The notes beneath the pieces are model-generated. The model did no database searches. It had not been told where the DNA came from and saw nothing but the letters and a program-made list of their open reading frames with translations. A stretch of 64,000 nt of DNA from positions 1 to 64,000 of the forward strand of contig JBAKBP010010328.1 of the NCBI GenBank assembly GCA_037953745.1. The letters are read 5' to 3'. Shown here one piece after another: positions 53,937 to 64,000 of this stretch (position 1 is its first letter; the number at the start of each line of letters is the position of its first letter). The stretch is from Lithodes maja. Lineage: Eukaryota > Arthropoda > Malacostraca > Decapoda > Lithodidae. The translations under genes were made by a program, and so were the position numbers.

Positions 53937-54298
53937 ATAGAAAGGTTGAATAAATTAGTCTTGCACTCGTTACAGAGACCCATCTCGTCCAAATGCCTAT
54001 CTAATTTTATCTTAAAGCTCTCTATCATTCTTGATCCCACAATAGCACTTGGTAGCCTATTCCACCTATCTACAACTCTGTTACCAAACCACTATTGGCC
54101 TATATCTTTTCTGAAACGAAATGTATCTAATTTGAAAACAAATGTTATAGTTCTTTCGCTATCACTGAGCTTTAGTACATTTTTCATGTCCCCTCTATTA
54201 ATCCCACTAACCCACTTGAACACCTCTATCAAATCCCCTCTAACTCTGCGTCTCTCTAATGAATGAACATAAGAACATAAGAAAATGGGAGTCTGCAA
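53937..54298 (-). pseudogene. C-terminal fragment of a CR1-like LINE reverse transcriptase
   Basis: The frame 54298-54092 reads LERRRVRGDLIEVFKW and KLDTFRFRKDIGQ, then TAG. The same frame continues beyond the stop with WFGNRVVDRWNRLPSAIVG and SFKIKLDRHLDEMGL, the classic end of this RT group. The fragment is flanked on the right by a CATAAGAA repeat. Confidence 0.8.
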
Positions 54299-54366
54299 AA
54301 AGCCGATCGGTCCTCACAAGGCAGATCCCTGTCACACCCAACCCCAATTACATAAGAACATAAGAT
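54262..54366. repeat. CATAAGAA-containing interspersed repeat piece
   Basis: GAACATAAGAACATAAGAA at about 54266 and again ATAAGAACATAAGA near 54353 bracket a conserved-looking piece. This motif is common next to LINE ends in crustacean sequences as I recall; that is memory, not a search. Confidence 0.5.
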
Positions 54367-54787
54367 CACGTGAAGCTGCATATGGCCTATCTACTTTAAA
54401 AGCTTCTTACTCTCACAAATACTTCCTAGAATTAGAACTTAAGTTAATATAGTACCAATATATAAAATATTTAAGAAATAATAATTATGTCTAGATTTCT
54501 AGAAAAAAATACAATATTTGACACTACTTAGCCAAACTGGTTCATGGGCCTCATGCAAGAGGGAGTGGGGCCGCATGAGGCCCGCATATTGGAGTTGGAC
54601 ACCCTTGGTCTAGTCACTAGTGGCAGCAGTTTGGCTGGCAGGCGAGCGTTTTTCTATCTTTCTTTCTCTCGTCCAGCCCCGTGACGTCAGCAGGCTGCGC
54701 GTGCGCCAACCTGTTGTATCTCTTATATTAACCTTGGGAGAGAGCACTGTACTGTCCCGAGGTCAGACTCAGTCAGAGGTCAACTGA

Positions 54788-55240
54788 GAGATTCAGATTC
54801 AGATTCAGATTATTTTATTTCCATTAAATATACAATGGCTGTTCATACAGTTGTAACATCTTAAAAAAATTACATCATACATAGACACTTAGACTATCTC
54901 CCCGGAATGAGCCGCAGGATCTTTGTAATACTAACCATTCCCTGTGCTCCTAGAGATTCAGATTTAGATTCATATTATTTTCTTCTGTTAATTATGCAAC
55001 GGCTGTTCATACGATAAATTAATTTTAAACAAATTACATGATGCATAATACATTAACAGTGTCGTACAATTATTTACAAAAATAGGCAATGGTATAAATC
55101 AACTTAATACATAATTTAATACAGGCGGACATAATCATGATCCGGTTCGTTGTGCACTGGGAGCTAAGGTGTCTTGAGATGGCCTCGTACCTATACATAA
55201 AACACTTAACATGCATTTCACGCAATACATTCCCAGTTAA
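54788..55240 (-). repeat. Two LINE 3'-tail fragments with GATTCA repeats
   Basis: A fragment at 54788-54950 (GATTCAGATTCAGATTCAGA, then TTATTTTATTTCCATTAAAT) and another from 54955 (GATTCAGATTTAGATTCATA) match the 3' UTR of the LINE at 30754-31438. Both are short, 5'-truncated copies without coding sequence. They lie in direct tandem. Confidence 0.75.
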
Positions 55241-55366
55241 GGAGGCGCGATAATAATGAGCTTAGCTCGCATTGCGTGGATTCCCCTTGACGAACAAGTA
55301 ACTGAGTAACAACGAACGTATTATAGTCTGCATGGTTGGTATCTAAAGAGAGGGTGAGCGAGGGTA

Positions 55367-55368
<2 letters not shown>

Positions 55369-55430
<62 letters not shown>
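55369..55430. repeat. GA dinucleotide array
   Basis: About 60 bases of GA. Confidence 0.95.
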
Positions 55431-55432
<2 letters not shown>

Positions 55433-55557
55433 CAAGATAGTGAGCGTTAGTGATATAAAACTCTGTAGCCTTTGGATTATTATAGAATGTATTTAGAAAC
55501 TACCATTACGGTGAGAGTAGGAGTGGGAGTGAGAGTGAGTAATTTGGTCGGGGAGGT

Positions 55558-55915
55558 AAAGGGGGGGGGGGGGGGTGACGACTGCGGAAGGGTGAGAGAG
55601 AGAGAGAGAGTAAGTGCCAGGTAGAGGGAGAGAGGCTTAGTGGAAGGAGGAGGGAGGGAGGTGGAGGAAAGGAGGGGTAGTGGGGGGTGGAGGGAGGGAG
55701 GGGGTAGTGGGAAGTGGAGGAAGGGAGGGGTAGGGGGAGGGAGGGGGTAGCGAGAGGTGGGGCAGGGAGTGGGTAGCGGGAGGTGAAAGGAGGGAGGGGT
55801 AGTGAGAGGTGGAGGGAGGGTAGTGGGAGGTGAAGGGAGGGAGGAGTAGTGGGAGGTGGAGGAAGGGAGGAGGGAGCGGGAGGTGAAGGGATAGTGGGAG
55901 AGAGGCTTGTAGGGT
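55558..55915. repeat. Poly(G) run and GGAGG-rich low-complexity tract
   Basis: A G run at 55560-55576, then imperfect GTGGAGGGAGGGAGGGGTAG-type units of about 20-35 bp. The minus-strand ORF here is a Pro/Ser/Leu low-complexity artefact. Confidence 0.85.
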
Positions 55916-57444
55916 TTGGCGGGTCATTATGGGCAGCTTATATTACCCAGAGAGTAAAAACAAAACATTTAGTCTGTACATCTTGATTTTAAGAAGATTC
56001 CTCTTTTGTAACAAGATGTGCATTATTAGGCAGCATGCTACAACAGGATGAACAGACTAGGGATACATTTTGTAATGGGTAATGAACTGGGTATGTTGCC
56101 CTGTATAGTTGAAAGATATCATCGATTTCATATAAGCGGAAAGTTAAACAATTTATTGTATACATATTTTTTTCTTTGTAAATCAATAATCTTAACATGG
56201 TAGAAAATACAGCCTACTGTTATTCAGATTTATTAATTGGTAAAGATAGGATGCTTGACCTGCTAAGCAAAGTAAGCAAAGCCATAACTAGAACACCTAA
56301 CACAGTCGATGCGAGAAGAGAGGAGTTATCCAGGGCACTGGATTTAATGTGAAACCTTGCATAAAATCGTTACTATGAATAGTTATTCAATATTATCATA
56401 TACTGACGAGGCCCGACGATTATCAAACCTATACACAATTAGAGGTATGCCGTATAATATATACCATTGCCACAAATAGGTTGTTTTTATTCTACGCATA
56501 CAACTAGCTTAACTACCTTATTACAGTCTGGGAAGGTGTTTAAACTTTTCGGTAATCCCTAATTCAATGTCTTGCCTTATTCTAGCTATTATCTGTTATT
56601 ATACATCATTAGAATGTATCCATGGAAGAAAAGAGTTGAATAAGACCTAGTTTGACATATGTATCATTGGATGTTTACGTTATCTCCCTACGCCCTAAAA
56701 TACTAAAGAGCTATAGTTATTTTCTCCTTGCTTTCGGAGCGTTTCATAAACTTTCACTCTCTTCCATAAATACATGAGATATTGACGGTATGGTAATAAC
56801 ATACGGATTTTATAAATTACACAACGATCAAACTTTGTTGAAATAGTGAAACATATTAACGTTTGTAATGGTATTTTTATAATAATAAAAAAAGTCGTCG
56901 GAATGATCGAAGGGTGGTGTGAAACAGGCCAAGGTTGGGCGGAAGGATCTTCAACACAATTTACTGTGTGGAATGATGGAATGAAATATATTGCAATATT
57001 GCTTTAATACAGTATATACTGTATATTTATATTCCTATAAGTAATCCTTTCATTGTTTCCTTCTATTGTTCCTTGACATTATATTACTATCATATATATT
57101 GTTTTAATGAATTATATGTTACACCACGTTATGTCATTCCTATGAACCATACCATATTCAGTTACAGTATAATAATTATTATGTGTTGCATTGTCAGTAT
57201 CATAATCTCAATTTCATATACTGTACATATTATTGGCGCTAGCAATACCGTCATTTAACGACCTATACTATAAACACCCATCATTGGTTATATTTTTCAC
57301 ATTAATAAACTATTGTATATAGGGATATATACCTATATATTACCTATAAACGAAAATGACACACATAATTATCTTATAACTCTGGAATGTATGCCTATTA
57401 CATCTGTCTTGGATACCCAGTGCATTTTCGCTTTCTTTTAGCAT
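55916..57444. other. A/T-rich sequence, nothing recognised
   Basis: No domain-bearing ORF, tandem array or element end is visible in this 1.5-kb stretch. Confidence 0.5.
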
Positions 57445-57660
57445 TTATGTGTGTGTGTGTGTTCTAGTTGGCATGGTCGTAATCCTCCAAGAAACAGGAA
57501 GTTTCTCTCTTACTTTTGGCGCTACCTGGACGTGTCGAACAGAGCCATAAGGTGAGCCAAAAACATCATATCTCGGATTGCTTCGAATACCACCGTCAGA
57601 GGGCACTAATGGATGGCTGAAGATCCACACCACGACTTTAGTCCCAGACTGTACACTCGA
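57445..57660 (-). repeat. Interspersed repeat X, second copy, reverse orientation
   Basis: Reverse complement of 29197-29405, including the GT run at its start (CA on the other strand), TTTTGGCGCTACCTGGA and AGAGGGCACTAATGGATGG. Divergence is moderate. Confidence 0.7.
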
Positions 57661-57814
57661 GGAAAAAACAATCTTTACACTAGTGAGCCGTATATAATAT
57701 TGTGTGAACGGAATGAACCCAGTGAAACATACGTCTGTGAGGTATTATCACAAGATTATGACCAACTTCCAGAATGTTTAGAGCGTTAGTGTAAAGATTG
57801 TTTTTTTACTTGAG

Positions 57815-58145
57815 TGTACATGCTCAGATTAATATGCAGGATTCGAAACTGCATAATAAATCGTAGGCTTGTGCATCATTCTGTAATTATCTTGATAGCG
57901 TAATGCATAAATGCGCGGAATTTCGGTGTGAGTATCCTAGGTTCGAGTCCTTGGAGTGCCACATGTATTTGTTGATTTCATTAATTGAGTTTAGAAGTAA
58001 AGTTGGTTGGTAAAAAAATATGAATTAGTTCTAGTTCAGGAGCAATTTAACCTGAGGCCTTCCCTAGGGTTAAGTGCCCCATTAATTACTCCTTCCATTC
58101 GTCTATACATTAGGCTACCATAGCACAGTTGGAATGTATGTACAG
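57815..58145 (+). repeat. SINE-like repeat, family 2, second copy
   Basis: Contains the B-box-like GTTCGAGTCC near 57941, GTGCCACATGTATTTGTTGA, and the CCTTCCCTAGGGTTAAGTGC block. It begins with ATGCAGGATTCGAAACTGCATAATAAATCG, which in the 38.9-kb copy lies after the CCTTCC block rather than before the B-box region. Confidence 0.65.
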
Positions 58146-58329
58146 TCGGTCACCTTTCCGACTGGGCCACCTAATGGTAACTTCGCTGCAATTTTTGTTC
58201 GCTCTGAAATTAGTAAGATCACTCACCCCCACCATCTTGTAGATTATTACCCATAGATGGCGTAGCTTGATGGGAAGGAGAGGGAGGGGACACTGTAGGG
58301 AAGGAGGTGTGCTTGTTGGCATGGTTTAA

Positions 58330-58516
58330 CCCCTTCTGTACCGGCGACGTTTTTAAAATTTGATTCTTGCTATATTTAGAAGATTGTGTGCATTTTAAGA
58401 AGGATCTGAGGTAGTAAAAAGAGTTACGTGAGATAGATCAAAGCCTGTTTATTGCTGGAGGCCCTGTTTTAACTGACTAAAATAAAGTTAAAAAAACGTC
58501 ATTGGTACGGAAGGGT
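58330..58516. mobile_element. MITE, second member of the ACCCCTTCT family
   Basis: TTAA lies at 58326-58329 and 58517-58520. The inverted ends CCCCTTCTGTACC and, in reverse complement, ACCCTTCCGTACC match the 50854 element. TTAA flanks suggest piggyBac-type mobilisation. Confidence 0.68.
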
Positions 58517-58520
58517 TTAA

Positions 58521-59307
58521 AGGATAGGATCCAATGGGAGGGTGTGAGGATGAGTTGTTATGGTGCTTTTAATCATAATGGTTTATAGATATCCACCCTT
58601 CTCTGTTGTTGTTGTTGTTGTTGTTCCCCAAGGTGCCTGGCCGAACAGCCCCAAGGCCCCGAGCAAGGCCAAGGCCATAACCGAGCGCCGACCACAATAA
58701 AGCCTGGGTGACCGAAGCCACTCCATGGCGGGAAGCTGAGGAGGGTGCGGAAACGCCCGGGAAACCAAAGCCCCGCCCAGGGCCCTGTGCCCCTCAGCAA
58801 TTATGAAGAGAAAGTTGAGAGGCAAAGGAAAAATGTGACGCTTTGGCTTCCAATCTTGGTAAATTGGGAGGTCAATCCACGGAAGAGACGCCGTCACTTG
58901 AGATCTAGAAAATATATAAGTAAACGGAACAGTCAGAGTAAGCTATGGGTATGGCAGAGATCGCTCAATTCTCACTCTAATAGACCAGCCCATCACCACA
59001 TGACTAGAACCCAGTCCTCTCGGCATCAGCTAGGAAAGGCCGTAGAAAGCCGCCTTTGGCGGAGGGATAGCTCCCCTATTTCAACCCCTTTCGGGGTTGG
59101 GCACCCGCCCACCGTTCTCTGTTAGTTAGTACAGTAACTCATAAAAATGTATTATGTTTTTGCTTGGTACCCCATAAGACTGGATGCCAGCCAGAGTAAG
59201 GAGGGTGAGGGGGGGGGGGGGGGGGATAAAGAGGGCCGAATAGGAGGGTGTAGAAGCAGGGTAGTAAGATAGTTACCTTACCCCCACTTTTACCCCTAAA
59301 CTTAGAT

Positions 59308-59352
<45 letters not shown>

Positions 59353-60147
59353 GTATTAATTTAATACGCACATAATACCCCTCTCCCTATCTCTATCAAA
59401 ATATATATTATATCTAATGGCACCTACACTCCTACAGTATATGCAACTGTTTTTGTATTTGCCTTGGTTATGTTTGTTATGTGCTATAAGAATGTCTACC
59501 GAATATTTTAAATATTCTGTAGTTCACTTCCATTCTCTCGTATATTATTCCTGAATTTATATTGAATATTCCCTGTTATCAATATGTCCATTTTTGTATC
59601 CATATATATTTTTCTGTGTATAATTATTTGTGTTTAGAACGTGCCGGCCAGCTATATGTGTTAACAGTTTTACTAAGTCTTCCCTAACTATGATTTCCTA
59701 AATCAATCCTACGAATACCTTATTCAAATAACTTAATGTGTATACAATAAGTTTATTTGGTTTAATTAGACGAGATTTAGACAAAGAAAAGGTTGGATAT
59801 AGTGTTGGCTTTTTGGATATAATATTATAAGTAAACTAGAACGGCACTTGGTAGAGTGTCTACGTTGGCTGTTTCTTTATCATTAATATGATAGACCTAA
59901 ATATTCTTCTGGATCTGGGTTCTGGGATATATTCTGGATCGCCTCCTAATGTTAAGCACTTCTTCCATGGTGCATATCCTATCTCCCCACCAACGTAAAT
60001 GAAAATCAGGCTTACATACAAATATTTTGTTATTTTATTTTTTTAAATATTACCTCGACATCTAAATAACTAAGATGGCAAATCACATTTATTATAACAC
60101 TCCACCTATGCAAGATTGCCTATAAAGGTTCACCTTTCAGCAACTTA
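58521..60147. other. No supported gene; GTT, poly(G) and CT simple repeats
   Basis: GTT repeats at about 58602-58625, a G run at 59210-59226 and CT repeats at about 59314-59349. A 126-codon plus-strand ORF (58745-59125) has no domain I recognise. The rest is A/T-rich. Confidence 0.45.
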
Positions 60148-60300
60148 TATAGCGAGACCTTTCTATGGTTAATATAGCGAGACCTTTCTATGGTTAATAT
60201 AGCGAGACCTTTCTATGGTTAATATAGCGAGACCTTTCTATGGTTAATATAGCGAGACCTTTCCATGGTTAATATAGCGAGACCTTTCTATGGTTAATAT
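60148..60300. repeat. 25-bp tandem repeat, six copies
   Basis: The unit ATAGCGAGACCTTTCTATGG plus TTAAT is repeated with almost no variation. The unit resembles TATAGCGAGGCCTTCCCTAGGG in the family 2 SINE at about 29112. Confidence 0.9.
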
Positions 60301-60614
60301 TTATATAGCTGCCAAAAATCAGTTCATCATCTTCATAATTAAGGTTAAGGATATATGTAGATAACCGGTCATGGGTTTCTCTTAATGGATAATGCCAGTT
60401 TTGTCTCCAAAGTGACACAGGACATTTGGTGGTCCATACCTATCTGAATGTTAGCTTGCAGCTTATTAGCATAACAAATAACCAGGCTTAAAATTTAAAT
60501 GACCATATCCACCCACCACCTCTGATCCTCTTGATTAATAAGAACAACAAAACTAACCAAAGATTTTACCGATTCTTTCGGCATTTCCGCCGTAGGTATA
60601 CTGTATATTCAAAC

Positions 60615-63010
60615 GGTGAATGCAAGTAATATAATATGGCAGATCAGGTGAATGCAAGTAATATAATATGGCAGATCAGGTGAATGCAAGTAATATAATA
60701 TGGCAGATCAGGTGAATGCAAGTAATATAATATGGCAGATCAGGTGAATGCAAGTAATATAATATGGCAGATCAGGTGAATGCAAGTAATATAATATGGC
60801 AGATCAGGTGAATGCAAGTAATATAATATGGCAGATCAGGTGAATGCAAGTAATATAATGTGGCAGATCAGGTGAATGCAAGTAATATAATATGGCAGAT
60901 CAGGTGAATGCAAGTAATATAATGTGGCAGATCAGGTGAATGCAAGTAATATAATATGGCAGATCAGGTGAATGCAAGTAATATAATGTGGCAGATCAGG
61001 TGAATGCAAGTAATATAATATGGCAGATCAGGTGAATGCAAGTAATATAATATGGCAGATCAGGTGAATGCAAGTAATATAATATGGCAGATCAGGTGAA
61101 TGCAAGTAATATAATATGGCAGATCAGGTGAATGCAAGTAATATAATATGGCAGATCAGGTGAATGCAAGTAATATAATATGGCAGATCAGGTGAATGCA
61201 AGTAATATAATATGGCAGATCAGGTGAATGCAAGTAATATAATATGGCAGATCAGGTGAATGCAAGTAATATAATATGGCAGATCAGGTGAATGCAAGTA
61301 ATATAATATGGCAGATCAGGTGAATGCAAGTAATATAATATGGCAGATCAGGTGAATGCAAGTAATATAATATGGCAGATCAGGTGAATGCAAGTAATAT
61401 AATATGGCAGATCAGGTGAATGCAAGTAATATAATATGGCAGATCAGGTGAATGCAAGTAATATAATGTGGCAGATCAGGTGAATGCAAGTAATATAATA
61501 TGGCAGATCAGGTGAATGCAAGTAATATAATATGGCAGATCAGGTGAATGCAAGTAATATAATGTGGCAGATCAGGTGAATGCAAGTAATATAATATGGC
61601 AGACCAGGTGAATGCAAGTAATATAATATGGCAGATCAGGTGAATGCAAGTAATATAATATGGCAGATCAGGTGAATGCAAGTAATATAATATGGCAGAT
61701 CAGGTGAATGCAAGTAATATAATGTGGCAGATCAGGTGAATGCAAGTAATATAATGTGGCAGATCAGGTGAATGCAAGTAATATAATATGGCAGATCAGG
61801 TGAATGCAAGTAATATAATATGGCAGATCAGGTGAATGCAAGTAATATAATATGGCAGATCAGGTGAATGCAAGTAATATAATATGGCAGATCAGGTGAA
61901 TGCAAGTAATATAATATGGCAGATCAGGTGAATGCAAGTAATATAATGTGGCAGATCAGGTGAATGCAAGTAATATAATGTGGCAGATCAGGTGAATGCA
62001 AGTAATATAATATGGCAGATCAGGTGAATGCAAGTACTATAATGTGGCAGATCAGGTGAATGCAAGTAATATAATATGGCAGATCAGGTGAATGCAAGTA
62101 ATATAATATGGCAGATCAGGTGAATGCAAGTACTATAATGTGGCAGATCAGGTGAATGCAAGTAATATAATATGGCAGATCAGGTGAATGCAAGTACTAT
62201 AATGTGGCAGATCAGGTGAATGCAAGTAATATAATATGGCAGATCAGGTGAATGCAAGTACTATAATGTGGCAGATCAGGTGAATGCAAGTAATATAATA
62301 TGGCAGATCAGGTGAATGCAAGTAATATAATATGGCAGATCAGGTGAATGCAAGTACTATAATGTGGCAGATCAGGTGAATGCAAGTAATATAATATGGC
62401 AGATCAGGTGAATGCAAGTAATATAATATGGCAGATCAGGTGAATGCAAGCAATATAATATGGCAGATCAGGTGAATGCAAGTAATATAATGTGGCAGAT
62501 CAGGTGAATGCAAGTAATATAATGTGGCAGATCAGGTGAATGCAAGTAATATAATATGGCAGATCAGGTGAATGCAAGTAATATAATATGGCAGATCAGG
62601 TGAATGCAAGTAATATAATGTGGCAGATCAGGTGAATGCAAGTAATATAATATGGCAGATCAGGTGAATGCAAGTAATATAATGTGGCAGATCAGGTGAA
62701 TGCAAGTAATATAATGTGGCAGATCAGGTGAATGCAAGTAATATAATGTGGCAGATCAGGTGAATGCAAGTAATATAATGTGGCAGATCAGGTGAATGCA
62801 AGTAATATAATATGGCAGATCAGGTGATTGCAAGTAATATAATATGGCAGATCAGGTGAATGCAAGTAATATAATGTGGCAGATCAGGTGAATGCAAGTA
62901 ATATAATATGGCAGATCAGGTGAATGCAAGTAATATAATGTGGCAGATCAGGTGAATGCAAGTAATATAATGTGGCAGATCAGGTGAATGCAAGTAATAT
63001 AATGTGGCAG
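60615..63010. repeat. 32-bp minisatellite, about 75 copies
   Basis: The unit is GTGAATGCAAGTAATATAAT followed by ATGGCAGATCAG, repeated over about 2.4 kb. Units are nearly identical. The main variant is A or G in ATAAT(A/G)TGG; a second, AGTACTATAATGTGG, combines a C change with the G and occurs only near 62033-62360. A few singletons exist, such as AGACCAG near 61602 and GTGATTG near 62825. Confidence 0.97.
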
Positions 63011-63828
63011 AGAGGTGAGAGGACAATAAGCGACAATAGAGAGGAGGAAAACAGTAGAAGGAAAAGAGGAAGTGGGTGAGAGAGAAGAGAATACAAACAA
63101 AACTATGTATGGCAAAATACATTCATATGCGAACTGAAATAGTGTAGGGAGAGAATGTGGAATTCGCAGATGGTTCTCTACATCTATGTATTCCAAATAC
63201 ACAAACACACACACAGACACACAAAGAGAGAGAGTTACACATAGTTACACAGATATTCAGACCTTGCGGCCCCAACTAGGTGGTCCGGCCTTAATACTAC
63301 TAGACAGGGACAGTTTATAGTGGAAGAATAGGACAGTAAAGGCTCTCACACCACCCTCTGCTCCCTCCGACTAAAAAGCCGTACCGAAAATAGGATGAAG
63401 TGTAACCTTATGGGTCAGGAAATGCCCACAGGGAAAGTTTATATAGAGTATAAAATTCAATTAGGTTGAAAGGGAAATTACACATGCCTACTGATTAATT
63501 TAGTCCATGAGCCAAGACCCGAATTTTGGGATATCGGTACCACCCGGGGTGACTAATTCTCTTAGGTGTTTTTAGCTTGCTACATGTCTCTAGTTTATGT
63601 TTTGATATGATAGCCCTTGCACATTGGTAGCTTAATGGTCGTTATCACTTCTTGAATAGACATACCCTACCGAAAATTCCGAAATTTTTTAAAATGTCAA
63701 ATTTGGGGACAGGAATGCCTAAATGTCAACAAAATGCATATAGTAATTGTCACATTTAATACAAGTCCTGTAAATACACACTAAGCATGCCATGGGCTTG
63801 TACATACTATTATGGCAAATTACTACTC
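63011..63828. other. Right flank of the minisatellite, possible 3' UTR
   Basis: Contains a short CA/GA-rich part (63195-63235) and otherwise no recognised feature. The part next to 63829 may be the 3' UTR of the partial gene below. Confidence 0.4.
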
Positions 63829-63999
63829 CTAAATATCATCTACATTAGACTCGGAATCTGACTGTTGTGCCACCGGCTCTTCTTCAATAGCCTTGTTCTG
63901 ACATGTCTGTAACCTGCACATGTCCGTGCATTTTAGACCATTGCTGAGGCAAGTACACTTAGGGAGTTCGCATGACCGCACACACTTGCAAGACAGTAG
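63829..63999 (-). CDS. C-terminus of a cysteine-rich protein (partial, 56 aa visible)
   Basis: On the minus strand a frame open to the window edge encodes 56 residues ending in TAG at 63831-63829. It starts LLSCKCVRSCELPKCTCLSN and continues with GLKCTDMCRLQTCQN, then an acidic tail ending SNVDDI. The spacing of cysteines (CxCx3CxxxxCxCx6CxxxCx4C) resembles the Cys-rich C-terminal modules often found in transposon-encoded or domesticated proteins of invertebrates. The rest of the gene lies outside the window, so its family is unknown. Confidence 0.5.
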   Translation of the reverse strand, partial: LLSCKCVRSCELPKCTCLSNGLKCTDMCRLQTCQNKAIEEEPVAQQSDSESNVDDI

Positions 64000-64000
64000 C

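Noticed and set aside
55637..55927. Pro/Ser/Leu-rich minus-strand ORF
   Set aside because: It comes from a GGAGG-rich low-complexity tract with no conserved features.
58745..59125. 126-codon plus-strand ORF
   Set aside because: No domain, no upstream support and no related copy in the window; it could be chance in a GC-richer patch.
60615..63010. CRISPR array
   Set aside because: There are no unique spacers; the 32-bp units are contiguous and the context is eukaryotic.

Overview
The window is a gene-poor, repeat-saturated stretch of an animal nuclear genome. The non-LTR element families (RTE-like, CR1/Jockey-group and I-like LINEs), the tRNA-derived SINEs, TTAA-flanked MITEs and very long simple-sequence arrays suggest an arthropod, most likely a decapod crustacean. 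That assignment is inference from repeat style, because no cellular gene was found that would settle it. The only possible non-element coding sequence is a 56-residue cysteine-rich C-terminus at the right edge (63829-63999, minus).

Left part, 1-26864: three copies of one LTR retrotransposon, all on the minus strand, sit in what was one (ATAC)n/(ATAG)n tetranucleotide array. Copy A (1-6528) runs off the left edge. Copy B (7677-16983) and copy C (17024-26355) are complete, with LTRs of about 1.82 kb, a primer-binding site, a polypurine tract and a single intact gag-pol ORF of 1712 or 1714 codons. The pol order is protease, integrase, reverse transcriptase, RNase H. Integrase before RT is the order of Gmr1-like Ty3/gypsy elements. 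Each copy has its own private LTR variants shared by its two LTRs, so the copies look like separate, recent insertions into the same microsatellite.

Middle part, 26865-43452: a Helitron-like 3' end, a SINE pair in an inverted arrangement, LINE fragments, an RTE-like LINE with a 10-bp target duplication and ATAG tail (32307-33543), a non-autonomous DNA transposon with perfect 41-bp inverted ends and a TAA duplication (33762-38091) that carries a second RTE-like LINE (34969-37088), and a decayed I-like LINE (38149-43452, minus) with gag zinc knuckles, endonuclease, RT and RNase H, itself holding a SINE.

Right part, 43453-64000: a CR1-like LINE (43453-50263, minus) with an upstream ORF, a PHD/CCCH ORF1 and an endonuclease-RT ORF2 split by a nested LINE (45934-47700); several MITEs; a 1.3-kb element with CTTCGGAC motifs and inverted ends; LINE tails; GA- and G-rich simple repeats; and a 2.4-kb minisatellite of about 75 copies of a 32-bp unit (60615-63010).

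The genes do not form a cellular pathway. They are mobile-element genes, and their nesting gives a relative order of insertion.
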